Source of the DNA: Lactarius indigo | Lineage: Eukaryota; Basidiomycota; Agaricomycetes; Russulales; Russulaceae | Assembly: GCA_025766275.1 (NCBI GenBank) | Contig: JAFKAC010000009.1 | Coordinates: forward strand, 1,984,001-2,048,000 | Length of the DNA stretch: 64,000 nucleotides | Direction: 5' to 3' | Shown: positions 34,342 through 46,529 of the stretch, piece by piece | Position numbering within the stretch: position 1 is the first letter of the stretch | Layout of the letters: each line of letters begins with the position of its first letter | Made by a program: the position numbers and the translations under genes | The notes under the pieces: generated by a model | Databases searched by the model: none | What the model was told of the DNA's origin: nothing | The model's input: the letters and a program-made list of their open reading frames with translations, nothing else

Positions 34342-37300
34342 ATGAAGCTCGCAGTCCTCACGTCCGGCGGCGATAGCGCCGGCATGAACGCCGTGGTGCG
34401 CGCTGTCGTCAAAGCCGGCATTCTCAAGTCTGTCTCCTTTCCTTTTAGAGGGCCCGCTCGGTTTTTACGTGAAAAAATTGCAGAGGGTGTGAGACGTGGA
34501 TCGTCCGAGAAGGATACGAGGGGCTTGTCCGCGGGAACGCAGACGCAGAAACCCCTAGCTCGCCCCTTCTCTCGACGACGCTCGACGTCAAGGTTAACGA
34601 TCCTACGTTCATACAAAACCTTCGCTTTGGCGACGGCGCGCTCCTGCGCGACGGTACCGGAGATCACCCCAGTGGGCGAACGCTCAAGGGTCGCTATATA
34701 GTGCGCGTGGGATGGGACGACGTCCGTGGCTGGTTTGCTGAGGTATGCACCCTCTGTTGTCTTGCCCGACGACCTGCCTTGACGCGCAAGCGAATAGGGT
34801 GGTACGCTCATCGGAACCGCGCGCTCTCAAGCGTTCCGGACTCCTGAGGGCCGCCTCAACGCCGCATACAATTTGATCAAAGAGGGTATCGACGCACTGG
34901 TGGTGTGCGGAGGCGACGGTTCCTTGACTGGAGCAGACATTTTCAGGGCTGAGTGGCCTGCACTTGTTCAGACGCTTCGATCACAAGGTGTGACGATCCC
35001 CTTTTCCTCTCAAGATGCTCGAGTGTTGACGCCGGAAAGACCGCATCACGGATGAACAGGTTTCGCGACACGGGCACCTCAGGATCGTGGGGCTTGTTGG
35101 ATCTATCGATAATGATATGTCCATGACAGATTTGACGATAGGCGCGCCGACTGCGTTGCATAGGATCTGCGAGGCCATCGACAATATTCATTCTACTGCT
35201 ATCTCGCACTCGCGCGCGTTCGTCCTTGAGGTTATGGGACGACACTGCGGATGGCTTTCGTTGATGGGCGGAATCAGGTTTGTATCTCGAACGCACGACT
35301 CTCGGTCGAACATGTCTGTTGACTACGATGCTAAGCTCAGGTGCAGACTTCGTCTTTATCCCTGAATCTCCTCCCAAGTCGGATCCTTGGGAAGACGCGA
35401 TGTGCGAAATTATTTCTAAGGTATGCTTTTGCACGGCGTTAGCTCTATGTTTCTCTAGAAAGCTCATTCCATTCAATCTAGCACCGTGAGATTGGAAAGC
35501 GCAAGACCATAGTGATTGTTGCAGAGGGCGCACACGATGCTAACCTCAAGCCTATCAGAGCAGAATACGTCAAGGACGTCCTAACTGATCGTCTCGGCCT
35601 CGATACTCGTGTTACGACGCTCGGCCACATTCAGCGCGGAGGGAGGCCATGCGCTTGGGATCGTATCCTGGTTTGTTTCGTCCTTCTGCGTTTGTTTTCG
35701 GATGCCAACCCGTACCATTAAGCCGACGCTACAAGGCCTGAACGCCGTTGACGCTCTCCTGGAGGCAACACCGGATTCACCATCGTATATGATTGGCATC
35801 CAGGAAAATAGAGTGCGCCGTGTCCCTCTCGTAGAGGCAGTGAAAATGGTACAGCATCTCATTCACATCGATGCATTATCCTAACGATTCCTAGACTAAA
35901 GCCGTGGCAGAAGCAATCAGTGTTCAAGACTTTGAAAAAGCGATGTCGCTGCGTGATCCAGAGTTCCACGAGAATTTAGACGGTTTTATTGCGACCTCGA
36001 CACTGGAAAAGGAACCACTTCTCCCACCCGAAAAGGTAGGGCGTCGATAAGCCAACTTTGAAGTTACTTTTGCTGATAACGTTATTGATAGAGGATTCGG
36101 GTGGGTATCATGCAGTAAGGCATATGTCCGCATGAGCGAATGGCTAGCGCAAGCTCATTTATCATTTAGCGTAGGCGCACCAGCAGGTGGTATGAATGCT
36201 GCCACGCGTGCCGTCGTGCGCTACTGCAAACGTCAAGGCCACACACCTTTCGCAATTTCGAATGGATTTAAAGGCTTACTTGACGACAACATCTACGAAC
36301 TTTCTTGGCTTGGTGTTGACAACTGGACGGTGCGCGGTGGCTCAGAACTCGGCACGAATCGTGTTCTCCCAGATATCGACCTTGGCGCCGTTGCATCGAA
36401 ATTCCAAGAGCATCACATACAGGCTTTACTAATAATCGGCGGGTTTGAAGCGTTCAATGCTCTGATGATCTTGGAGGCTGGAAGGGTGCATTACCCGGCA
36501 TTCCATATCCCCATGGTCCACATCCCAGCAACCATATCCAACAACGTGCCTATGACAGAGTTTAGCCTTGGGAGCGATACTAGCCTGAACGCCCTCGTGG
36601 ATGCGTGTGACTCAATCAAACAAAGCGCGTCCGCGAGCCGTAACCGAGTTTTCGTCGTCGAGACACAAGGCGGGATGTGTGGTTACATCGCAACGATGGG
36701 AGCTCTTGCTGTGAGCCTTTTTTTTAATTTGCCTTATCGACACACATTTGACGTAGGATAGGTCGGCGCGAGTATCGTGTATACTCCAGAAGTAGGCATC
36801 AACCTCGATACCCTGCGGGAGGACGTCAAGTGGCTCAAGACACGTTATTCCCTCGATGAGAAAGGGAAAAGTGAAGGGCGCGTCGTGATTAGGTGAGCCG
36901 AGTTGATACGTTCAGATTGCGATTCGAGGATCCTAAGCCGCTATAGGAACGAAAAGGCCTCCACGGTTTACACAACAGAGGTGATCACAAAGATATTCAA
37001 AGAGGAGGGAGGCTCGCTTTTCGACTCGCGCTCGGCATCTTTAGGCCATACGTTGCAAGGCGGCGTGCCGTCGCCACTGGATCGCGCGTACGGGGTACGA
37101 TACGCTTTGAAGAGCATGGCATTTATAGAAAAACATCACGAACAACTAAGGGAGAAAAAATTCAAGGCACGACAAGCGGGCCCAGATTCAGCGGCGGTGA
37201 TTACGCTACAGAGTTCTGCGATAAAGTGGGTGCCCGTTCGAGAGATGGTCGAGCACGCAGATATGAAGAATCGTAGAGGTAAATTTGCGTGGTGGGGCAG

Positions 37301-37349
37301 ATACAAAGGGCTAGTGGAGAGTTTAGCGGCAAGACCACAGTTGGTGTAA
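34342..37349 (+). CDS. PFK1: ATP-dependent 6-phosphofructokinase, eukaryotic tandem type
   Basis: Glycolytic enzyme that phosphorylates fructose 6-phosphate to the 1,6-bisphosphate. Two homologous halves are visible, as in all fungal PFKs. The N half has [41 protein letters not shown] and the catalytic segment [15 protein letters not shown], then [10 protein letters not shown] and TLGHIQRGG. The C half begins [17 protein letters not shown], has LLIIGGFEA and [10 protein letters not shown], and is regulatory. Here GTD, usual in the catalytic loop, reads MTD. The first intron follows AGILKS. About ten short introns all keep frame. The end is [12 protein letters not shown]. Roughly 850 residues. 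Confidence 0.93.
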
Positions 37350-37473
37350 GAATTGTGTACGGTTGTTGATAGGTCGTTAGAATTGAAGCGGAGCCATAAA
37401 ACACGAGAGCACGCCACGGGCAACGGGAGTCACACACTCACCCTCTTCCGGTCACGACCAAACATTCACGAAC

Positions 37474-38864
37474 ATGCCGTCTCAAACTCAGTTCACTGCT
37501 CCTTTGACCGGCGTACCACGTCCCCCACTTCCTCTCGAACATCTGAACCCTCATATTAAGACCTGTCCGTACCCTTTATCTAGGCCCGCACATTTCTCAC
37601 GACGCCCATCTCCAGTTGACTCTGCTAACATACCCACCGTCAAGTTTCAAGAAATCATACGCGAAGGGCAGTCGACGATTGTGCGTCCGATAATCTTTCT
37701 TCCCGCTAGTCCTTTTTTAACCTCTTTTACGCAACCGTTACAGGTCGCGCGTATGAAAGTCCCAACAGTGCGCTTACTCGATCTCTCATCTGCCTCCCAT
37801 TTGCCTCATTGTTTCCATAGCCTTCAGGTCACGCGTTCATCCTTCGCCGTCTCGATACGGGGGCGATCAGTCTCACAACCATGTTTCGTGCCGCGTTCCC
37901 TACCGCTAGCGACGAATCGGAGAGAGTGGAGGCGAACTGGGTAAAAGCCAATTATGACAACTCTGGGGGAAATCGCGCTGGCAAGGCGCGTTTCGCTGGT
38001 ACATGGGTGACCACTGATGTTGCAATCACCATCGCCGATGAATACTCGCTCGGGAAGATCATCCCCCCACTCACGGACGCAAAACCCGATCCGAACACGG
38101 AGTATCGTAAATCTTCCCGCGCGCAGCAGCAGCAACAACAGACCCCGGACAAGGGTTCCCCAGCACCAAAGCAGCTCCCAACTCCGTCCCCATCCATGCC
38201 TGCTCCTAATCCTCCGAAGCGCCGGCGCGAGGCATCTCCGGCTCCTTCTAAAACGCCTTCCATTGCCTCCAGTTCACCCGTGAAATCACCTTTGAGCCCA
38301 ATCTTGACCCGTCGTTCTCAACGCACGATCAGTCCTGCTCCTCCGCCTACCCCCAAACCTCTTAGCCAGAAAAGTACCAACACTCCGAAGTCACCCAAGG
38401 TGTCCCGTTCTCCGGTTAAAACTCGTCGGCTAGAGGTGGTCACTCCCGCGGGGTCAGATGAGACAGCTGTCGATGATGAAGTCGCGGATGTACCAGAGCC
38501 AGATATCAACGAAGATATTCGAGAACAGAAGGAGATGATAGAGGCATTCAAGGCGCAGCGCGAGGCACAATTAAGAGCAGGCGATGAGGATACGGCGATG
38601 GTTGAAGCGCCGGAAAAGAAGCGCGAACGGGAAGACGAAAACTCATCTTTGCAATTCAACTTCAAGGAGCCAGAAACTCAAGAGCGACAGATTGCCACCA
38701 ACCGGCGCATTGCTCGGTTGCCGGAGATGACGCCGGAGCGGAAGTCATTTGCGTGGGGAGTTGCTGTGTTCGCAGCTGCAGTTGGTGCCATGTGAGTGTG
38801 TTATTTTTTTTTTGGTCGTCGCTAACCTCTGTGCAGGACATACCTTCCAAATCCGTGGCTCTAA
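37474..38864 (+). CDS. Bqt4-like APSES/KilA-N protein of the inner nuclear membrane
   Basis: APSES-type DNA-binding-fold protein with a C-terminal membrane anchor, the arrangement of fission-yeast Bqt4, which ties telomeres to the nuclear envelope. The start is MPSQTQFTAPLTGVPRP. The APSES core includes TVKFQEIIREGQSTIVARMKV, HAFILRRLDTGAISLTTMFRAAFP and FAGTWVTTDVAITIADEY. A long Pro/Ser/Lys-rich disordered part has a short poly-Gln (QQQQQQ, CAG/CAA near 38125). A charged helix (EQKEMIEAFKAQREAQ) follows. The hydrophobic end SFAWGVAVFAAAVGAM continues, after a final intron, into TYLPNPWL and TAA at 38862. The only inner-nuclear-membrane evidence is the domain order. Confidence 0.8.
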
Positions 38865-39240
38865 CCGTTCTAACATCTTCCCCGCGCATGGCGACGACAT
38901 TTATTGTTACTGTTCTCGTTTGATCGCTAGTCTAGGTAACATGGGTTGCGTTTCTGGAGTGGTAGGATCCTTTAACTTCTTCCGCACTCCGATAGTTGTT
39001 GTTATGTGTGTGTAGTGCCAGTTGTTATGTAGTTTTCCGGATGTCTGCTCCATGAGGTAGTGTTGCCTGTCATATACTTTCTTTATTTACATTCTTTTCT
39101 CCATGTATTTACTACTGCGTCCTGAAGAACCAGAATTGCGCTCAAATAGCAGTATGGCATAATACAAGTGCACTACAGACAGTTTTGACTAGAGAATTTT
39201 CGTACGCGAACCTATTGTTGTAACCAACGGATTAGTTTGT
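38865..39240. other. Convergent intergenic region
   Basis: Between the Bqt4-like and paraoxonase-like stops. AT-rich; no feature recognised. Confidence 0.4.
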
Positions 39241-40570
39241 TTACGGTGTACATACCATTACGCCCTCCTCGTAAAGTCCGACGATGTACAAGACCCCCGT
39301 CTCTGCATCCCTCAGACCTGTCGAAGACGACGAAAAGGCGCTGCCATCACTTTGATACAAAGTGCGCAACTCGTACCCAGGTACCCGCGGAACTTTGCGC
39401 GAAGCTGGGACAGGTACGCCCACATCCCACGCAGCGCCCTCTACCTTCCCGTGATCCGCCCCGCTCTCAGCAGTGATGGACACGACCCAGCTCGGCGCGT
39501 TCACACCGGTCCGATTCTCGGCGACGGCAACGACCGACTGGAAGTGTGGGTGTCCCGCGACGATGAGCGTGCCGCGCGAGTCGAATACGAGGTTATCCGG
39601 CGCGAACGGGGTCGGCACGCGCGCGCTCAACGAGAGCGCCTGGGTGTGCGGGTCGCGCGCATAGAAGCGGATCTCGCACAACGTCGTCGACGCGACTGCC
39701 ACCTGCGTTCCATCTGGCGAGATCGCGACGCCGTTCGCGAAGGGCACGTACGGCGCGACTGTGGTATGCGTCGCCTCGGCGCCCTCGGCGTTTACATGTG
39801 TGGCCCAGCCGAGCGGCAGCGCCAGGACCGACTCGGCGAGGGGTAAAGTCTTTCCGAGTACGCCTGGGAGGCGGCGCGTGAAACGGTGGTCGTGGGTGAG
39901 GTAGAAGGATGTCGGGCTCGTGAGCGCGAGGGAGTTGGGGGCGATGAGCTCCGGACCGGAGAGCGTGCGCACCCAGTTCGCGCGGTCCGGAGCGTCCCAG
40001 GAGAGTGTGAACTGCTCGATCGTGCTGCTATTTCGCGCGTGGTTCACGACGAAGAGGTTGGAATAGGGTTCAGAGGGCTGCGAGGGGTATACGTCGAGCC
40101 CTAGGGGATGGAAGTCGTGCCCCTCCGGGTACCCCTCCAGTGCGATTCGCCGCGGCTCCGCACCCACGGCGCCCATGTCGTAAAACCAGAGCGCACCGCG
40201 GGGGTTGGGGTCATGTAGTGGGCCCATGACCGTGTTCCAGGCCTTGCGGTTGGGGTCACAGCTGAGGAGCAGGACCTTGTTGACTGCAGCTCCACTGTTG
40301 TCGACCCTCTCCCAGAAAACGGCGTCTTCGCAGAACTTCATGTCGTTGGACGCATCCTTGACGACCGAGCAATGTCCGTTGTGCGAGCCCTCTGCATAGT
40401 AACCATGTGGAAAATCAGGAGTTGGAAGGAGAATATTTCGAGAACTTCGACCGTTGCGCCAGAGTGCGAACCCCTAGGAGAAGTCAGGATCGCAAGACAA
40501 TGGGGCGACCATGGCGTGCTAGACCCACCAGCAAAGCGGTGACGACTGCCCATGTAAGAGAAGGCTTCAT
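39241..40570 (-). CDS. Paraoxonase/SMP-30-like esterase
   Basis: Six-bladed beta-propeller of the arylesterase/paraoxonase type, probably calcium-dependent; the substrate is unknown (lactones or aryl esters in relatives). Exon 1 (40570-40529) encodes a hydrophobic signal or anchor, MKPSLTWAVVTALL. A GTGGGT...TAG intron leads to LWRNGRSSRNILLP, then GSHNGHCSVV and FCEDAVFWE, which carries the usual Glu-Asp pair. Later motifs are GHDFHPLGLDVYP, LFVVNHARNSSTIEQF, APNSLALTSPTSFYLTHDHRF, FANGVAISPDGTQVAVAST, APDNLVFDSRGTLIVAGHPH and the last blade GVLYIVGLYEEGVMVCTP. Exon 2 is a single long GC-rich reading frame. About 400 residues. Confidence 0.85.
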
Positions 40571-40997
40571 GATGGTAGCAAACTGGAAGCACGCGTAAAG
40601 GAATGTTCATTAAATACCAACAATTTAACATTACGGCAGGAGTGATCCGATGACCCGTACGTCGTCTCGGTTGAACGTTGACCACTTAGACGTGAGAGAT
40701 AACAACTCAAATTCTTTACCATTTACATCTGTTCAGAAATTCTACACTCAAAAAACGCCCAGAGCGTTTAGATAGTGATCCGGGGCAGCCCGAAAGGGGG
40801 TCGATAATCCTGTCGATGACTACAACTCCTGTAACATCTCCCTAACCCGTAACAATGGTCTCCTGGACTGGTAGATTGTGGAGATAGATGAGTTGTCGCT
40901 CCTGCCTGACTTTTCGTTTTCGTGTCACACCGAGCAATGAATGCTGTAATTAAGGGGGAAAACTGACAGATCCTTTCAAATCACGTATACGTACGGA
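40571..40997. other. Upstream region of the paraoxonase-like gene
   Basis: Between the paraoxonase-like start and the NCS2 stop. A CCCGAAAGGGG-type short inverted repeat occurs near 40785. No gene seen. Confidence 0.35.
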
Positions 40998-42815
40998 TCA
41001 CTCTAGCAAGAATCCACCAACCACAGACTTCAAGCTATCGGAGTCTAGCTTCTTGGATTCCCATACCTCTTCGGTGCAAGGCGAACTGGCGCCTCGCTCC
41101 TCGCGACGTCCAGACGCGGACTGTATGGCCGCCCACATGGGAAGATGCACCTCCGACGGAGTATCCCAACTCAGCGTGGCTGTGCTCCGGCTACTCTTAC
41201 TGGTGAGTGTCGTATGGCAAGAATAGCACAGATTGGAGAGCAAAAATAACGATGACGAGGCGTCGTCAGCGGGAGGGGCTTCTTCTGTGAAAGAGCGGAT
41301 TGATGTCCGGGCTTTCCATCCTCGAACAGACCGTTGTGTGGGCCTAGAAGTGTTCCGCGAATGGGTACAGATGGCCGCCATACAAGATAAGTAACCCACA
41401 ATTCGCACAGGATACATCGTTCGCCAGATTCTCCCTTTGGTGCAAGTTTTCCAGCGGTTTTGGCAATGGTAGATACCGTCGAAGGGTAGTCTCTCTCGAG
41501 TCCAATGATAAATTCTGTAAAGCTGTTTCGTTAGACGCAGAAAATAACTTAGGAGCTCGTAGACGTGTCTGCCTTTTGTCAAGTGGCCAATGGTCTGTTT
41601 AGGGATAGGAATCCTCTGCTTCCCCACCACTGGCAGTTGGCGCCACCAAACCCAGGCCTGGCATTCCTTCATGCCCACGTCTCTGAGCGGCCGGACCAAG
41701 CGGACCTCTCCCTTCCATGACGAGTCTCCGGGGACGCGTTCGACAAATGGAGGTGTCCACTCCTCCTGTATTGTCTGCGGCACGACAAAACCCCCTCCTT
41801 GAGCGATCGACGAGATGAGTGATATAGACAAAGAAGTGAGAGATGTGCCCAAGACGAGGTGAGAAGCGCCGATCGAGTGCGCAGTGTATAACAGCAGCAA
41901 TCTCGTCAGAGTGAATAGAGTGGACAGAGTTGCCGTGGGAGTGGGCAAGGCAAGGAGGTGGGCGCGCAGAGCAGCGACCGATCCGGCGTCTGATAGGGGG
42001 AGGGCAATTCAACGATTTGGACAGAACTGTCTGACAAACTATTGCACGAACCTCTACCGGCCAGATCAAAGGCGCAGGGTATGTCTGTGAGACTGGGAGC
42101 TGCGCCACCTGAAACCCTTTCCCACCAGCCTCGATCAAACGCATCTTGCATACGCATTGGGATGAATTCGAACCCTTCATACCGAGCGACCGTTTCGCGA
42201 ATCTGCTCAGTTCTGTCGCTCGTCTAGAGCAAAGTCAAGAGAAAGCAAAGGGAGGGAAGGAGAATGTTGACTTACATCGGGGTATACGTCTGATGCTTCC
42301 ACGTAGCATACATAGACCTTTTTCCAAACCCTATTCCTTCGGGGGTGCTCCTTTCCGCCCTTGAGCTCCTCGCTTTCCGATTTTGCGCAGTATATTTTGT
42401 GCACGAGGTCAAGGAGAACGGTAGATCCAAGGCCACCAGAGAACCCTACAAGTAGGCTTCCAGATGGCCTGAGTGCACCTCGCCGTGGCCCACTGGGCGC
42501 GTGGTTGATGTGAGGTTCGAGGGCTTGGCGAAACTTTGTCGATACGAGTGGCGTAAAACAGTCCCTGTAGACCAATTTCCGTTCTACGATGGAGATCGTC
42601 AGCAAGCGTGCGAGATCACATACTTGCAGTACGCCGAATGGCGGATAACTAAGTTCCCGGTATTTGTTTTACATTTGACGCAAATCCTCGGTGTATCAGA
42701 CTTGGGCTTCCCTGTGTGACCCTTTAACGGATTCTCGAGGAAGCGAATGGAGCAGCACACTATGCATGAGGATTTCTCCTGTCTCAGAAACGGGATTCCC
42801 GCAAGATTCGGACAT
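40998..42815 (-). CDS. NCS2: Cytoplasmic tRNA 2-thiolation protein 2
   Basis: CTU2/Ncs2 works with Ncs6/CTU1 to thiolate wobble uridine-34 in tRNA-Lys, -Glu and -Gln. It starts at 42815 (MSESCGNPVSETGEILM). The intron after that must be removed to give HRKPKSDTP and the zinc-binding CVKCKTNTGNLVIRHSAYCKDCF. The nucleotide-binding-like loop is LLVGFSGGLGSTVLLDLV. As in other CTU2 proteins, the Asp of the PP-loop SGGxDS is absent. Several introns follow, with DAFDRGWWERVSGGAAPSL-type and HLTKGRHVYE-type pieces. The C-terminus is DSDSLKSVVGGFLLE with the stop at 40998. The middle exons were not all joined exactly. Confidence 0.85.
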
Positions 42816-43121
42816 GATAGACGAGCTAATCAGGTTTCTTCTGGGATATGAGGTGTTCGCTTGGGTGTTCGCTTTTCTTTCGATTTCATTAACAAAGGAC
42901 TCGACGGGTACAAATTTGAAATCGTGCCCTTCCTCCCTTGGTGGGAAGGTGGCGCACACCCCTCTTTCGCGTCTATTAGACCGGTGACCGTCTTTATATG
43001 AAGGTAAACCTGGATATCGACTATCATATACAGGTTGTTCATGAGCCTACACCTCTACATTTGTGCGCGTGCGCGAAAGGAGGGGCGCAACGAGGGAGAG
43101 ATCATAATTTTCGAAATAGTG
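42816..43121. other. Upstream region of NCS2
   Basis: About 300 bases between the NCS2 start and the stop of the HNH gene; no feature recognised. Confidence 0.35.
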
Positions 43122-44411
43122 TCATACGACCATATACCTATGTAAGTTACCACTCCACCACTTTGCCTCATGGCCGCCACCACCACTAGCCATAGTGTCA
43201 TCAGGACCTCTATCACTTCCGAATTTCCCTACCTCGGCCATGCACTTTGAGTCAGAAAGGCCCCCCAGCCAATCCAGAATCCACTGGTTCTTCGGAATCG
43301 TGGGCCCGTTATGTGACAAGGACTGTCGGTCGAACTCGTGAAGCGTCTCGCCATCCAACCTTATGCCGCCGTCCTGAAGAGTCTGCTGCTTAGAACCCTT
43401 GGGCGCGGGTGATTCTTTCCCCCTGGCAGCCTTGCGCTCAGGAAATGTGCGTCGTCGACGCGCGCGATGAGGAGCAGTTTTCTGGCTGTTATCGTCCTCG
43501 ATGTCGGAGTCGCCACCCTCAGGTGTCTTCTCAAGAAATTCTTTTGTCAGGACTACCTTCCTCCATGAATTCCAGATGGCCAGAACCTTTGCGAGGCCAT
43601 CATTTGTCGTTTCATATATGCCAGTGGAAGCCCCGAGTTTGGAGCCGCTGTTGCATATAACGAAGCGGGGATGGACATGCGATTCGATGGTGGGGAAGTC
43701 GTGATAAGGATAGAGGTAATAGTTAAAAAAATCCTTTGGGAGGGGCCGCATAGGTGAATCGGGCGGAGGGGACTTTTGTCGGTGTATCGGTATCTCCCAC
43801 ATATCCTCGTGTGGGACGAGAGTGTATTGATAAACCTCGGCCTGTCGTTAGCATGGTAACTACACTATTCAAAATAATCAAAGGTATTGCGCACATCAAT
43901 GTTAGGGAGCTTGCGGGTGTTTCTGGCTTCGTAGTACGCATCGATGATCCGGGTTTCGGGGAGAAGTAGCCAATCATTCGCATCGAATGCCCTATGTAAT
44001 GTGGGACTCACTAGGTGGACATCAGCACATACGAAGGTAAAATGTAGAGGAAGAAACATACGACGGATAATGTTGTAACGAGTATCGACATTCAAAGTAA
44101 ATCGTTCCATGTTCCAGGCAAACTCGAGCCTGTCAAGCTAAATGTCAAGGATTATTGTTGGATATTGGACTGAGAAACGAGAAAGAACTTGCCAGCCCTC
44201 CATTCGTTGACCTTGGCAAACAATGAGCATAATCTAGGTGTTTAGATCCATTTGTGATCAGACAACGCTTCGGAGTAACTTTGTCGACGCGCTTCTTAGC
44301 CGGTTTTGTCATGCTTATTTTGATAATGCGCTGGGAGAGTGTCGTTTCCGCATTGGAGGGAGCATTGGAGGGAGAGGGATAGAACAAGCTGCTCTCACTA
44401 TCAGGATCCAT
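43122..44411 (-). CDS. HNH nuclease-like protein of an agaricomycete family
   Basis: Member of a large, lineage-specific family with an HNH-type zinc-binding core; activity in this family is untested. It starts at 44411 (MDPDSESSLFYPSPS). The core reads KRCLITNGSKHLDYAHCLPRST, then LEFAWNMERFTLNVDTRYNI and HRAFDANDWLLLPE, with conserved Cys and His residues in the expected order. The first intron (44138-44192) has donor GCAAGT; no GT donor gives a continuous frame. Two GT-AG introns join RLSPTLHRAFD and AEVYQYTLVPHEDMWEIPIHRQ. The C-terminal part has FFNYYLYPYHDFPTIESHVHPRF, then a basic Lys/Arg stretch (RARRRRTFPERKAARG). The last 40 residues, Gly/His-rich, are less certain. Confidence 0.72.
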
Positions 44412-44678
44412 GGTTTGAGATGAAGGCCCTCAAAGTAATATCCTATTGGGTTCTACCATCACGTGTTGTGGCATGCAAAATGGGTGATGCAAGGTGTCTG
44501 CTCTCGTTGAGCCCGCCTACGCTTGGCCCGCCGGGCCTGGTCTTTGTGAACCCCTCAGGTATTTTTGGATTCGTTATTATCACACTCCTTGGGTTCGCGG
44601 CGGCAAATTCAGCAACACGATAGAGATTCACGTGCCAATTGTTACAATAACACAGGTTTCTCAGATTAAGTGCCTTTG

Positions 44679-46370
44679 CTACAGCTTCGTTGAACCGTTT
44701 TTGTGGTATCTCAACTCCAACTTCTCACACGAATCTTTGAGAGCCCTTGCGAGGTAGTCGAAATCGGAGATCTGCATGCTATAAGCTTCATACGGGATAC
44801 GTGTTAAGAATTTACCTCATTCCACACTTGCGCACTTGCCCTCACCCACCATCGGCCGTTGTGTTGAAATACCGCAGCAGATACATGCCAACGCTCTATT
44901 AGGTTATGTAGGAGGAACCCAAGTGTGTTGCCATTGTCTGGAATACTAGGTGCAAGCGGGAGTCCGACGTTGACCATGTTCAGTGTGAATTCACCAGTAG
45001 GGTCCAGCAGCGGTGTTCCGAGCAATTTGGAGAGTAGCTTTCCGCCAGAAAGCGCAAGCGAGTGGCAATAGTCGTTGATTTTTTGCTCACCGCCGAGCCA
45101 CTCACGGAAGTCCAGGGCTGCCGATGCGACTTTAACGGGGTGCTACGTGAAGCCAGCAGTGAATCTCAAGGATCGTACCTGGTTGGATACTCAGAAAATG
45201 TGTGAAGTCGGTGGTACCGGTCCCTAAGGGAACAATCAGTAAAATGCCAGTGCACACGCTAACGAAGCACTTGCATCCAAACATCTCCACGAAATGTGAT
45301 TCCCCATAGTCTTCTGGTGACGCATCCGGGGATATATAGTTGTATGGGGTCGGGAAGGTGGATCGGATGAGGTGCTGGTTGCTGGACGGTTCTATAGAAT
45401 GAACCCTTCAACCAATTAGCTCGTATAAAGCGTACCGTTTGGGTACGTAAAGAATGGCGCAAGGACGTTTGGCGTACAGCCACTTGTGACAGTTCTGTGA
45501 GCGCTTAATTTAACACCTCTTTTGCGCACCCAGTAGAGGGCGACCCGTACAGATATCCAGAAGTCTGGGTCCGCTTCTTTCAAGTTGATGTTGGGTTCCT
45601 GCCCAACGCTATGTGCGGCGTCTACAACGGTCAAAATGCCCCTCTCGCGGCAGATGGCAACCATATCTTTCCACGGCATGTGAACGCCTGGGTTGGAGAT
45701 GATGCTGTCAATAACAGCAACAATCTTCAACTTCGTTCCGTCGCCTATTTCGCGCTGCTTCACCTGTACCTTGGAACTCAAAGTGTCGACATGGATGCGG
45801 AAATTTTGCAAGACGGATGCGCGAGTGGTCGGGAAGTTCAGTTGAAAAACAGAAACAGAGGGATGCGGTGGTAAATCGCTGATATATTGGGCGGTCCGTC
45901 CCAGGGAAAGAAAAGTTGTTGTTGCTGTAGCACAGATAAGAAGCGTAGGAGTATGATTACAGTTGCTGCCTCCTACCTGTGACAATGATATCGTCCTTAT
46001 TCCATACGAGGTTCCTGAGAACGGTGTTCGTTCCATGGGACGCATTTGGGACAAACACGATTTCTTCAGGCCCTGCGCCGACAAACTCGGCCATGCGGTG
46101 TCTGGCGGGACTGAGGTATTCAGGAAGATGTAATCTAATAAATCTGTCTATATTTTTCTCCATAAATGTGAAAGTGGCTTGGCTAGCAGCAGAGACCGGG
46201 ACGGGGATGGAACCGTAGGAACCTAAATATGCGAATCAGACCAAATTGCATGTAGATGGGAGAAACAGAGGAGACCAACCATGGTTAAGATTCACATAAT
46301 TAGACTCAAAGCCGAAATACTGCCGCAACTGATGGCCAAGCGCGGGTGGAGGGTCTGGAGGCGCTGTCAT
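44679..46370 (-). CDS. Class V aminotransferase-fold PLP enzyme
   Basis: Pyridoxal-phosphate enzyme of the class V aminotransferase group, nearest in appearance to fungal cysteine-desulfurase-like or isopenicillin-N-epimerase-like proteins; the reaction is not known. It starts at 46370 (MTAPPDPPPALGHQLRQYFGF). Landmarks are YVNLNHGSYGS, EEIVFVPNASHGTNTVLRNL, AVIDSIISNPGVHMPW, VVDAAHSVGQEPNINL (cofactor-binding Asp and His) and DFWISNCHKWLYAKR. The Lys of NCHKW should bind PLP and is completed only by splicing. The C-terminal domain has ALSGGKLLSKLLGTPL and HVSAAVFQHNGRWWVRASAQVWNE, then YLARALKDSCEKLELRY and the stop at 44679. The 159-base gap to the phosphatase is a shared divergent promoter. 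Confidence 0.85.
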
Positions 46371-46529
46371 ATGCAAGAGTCAAGCCGATGAAGGCGCGAC
46401 CTGCCTTCCCGCGTGGGTCAATGGCAGAAACGTCATAAGTGAGGTGAAGATTGGATTATTTACATAAGCACCCCCGGACCCGGACAATCATGGACTCTCA
46501 TCCACACCTTCGTCTCAAACCCCTTTCCT

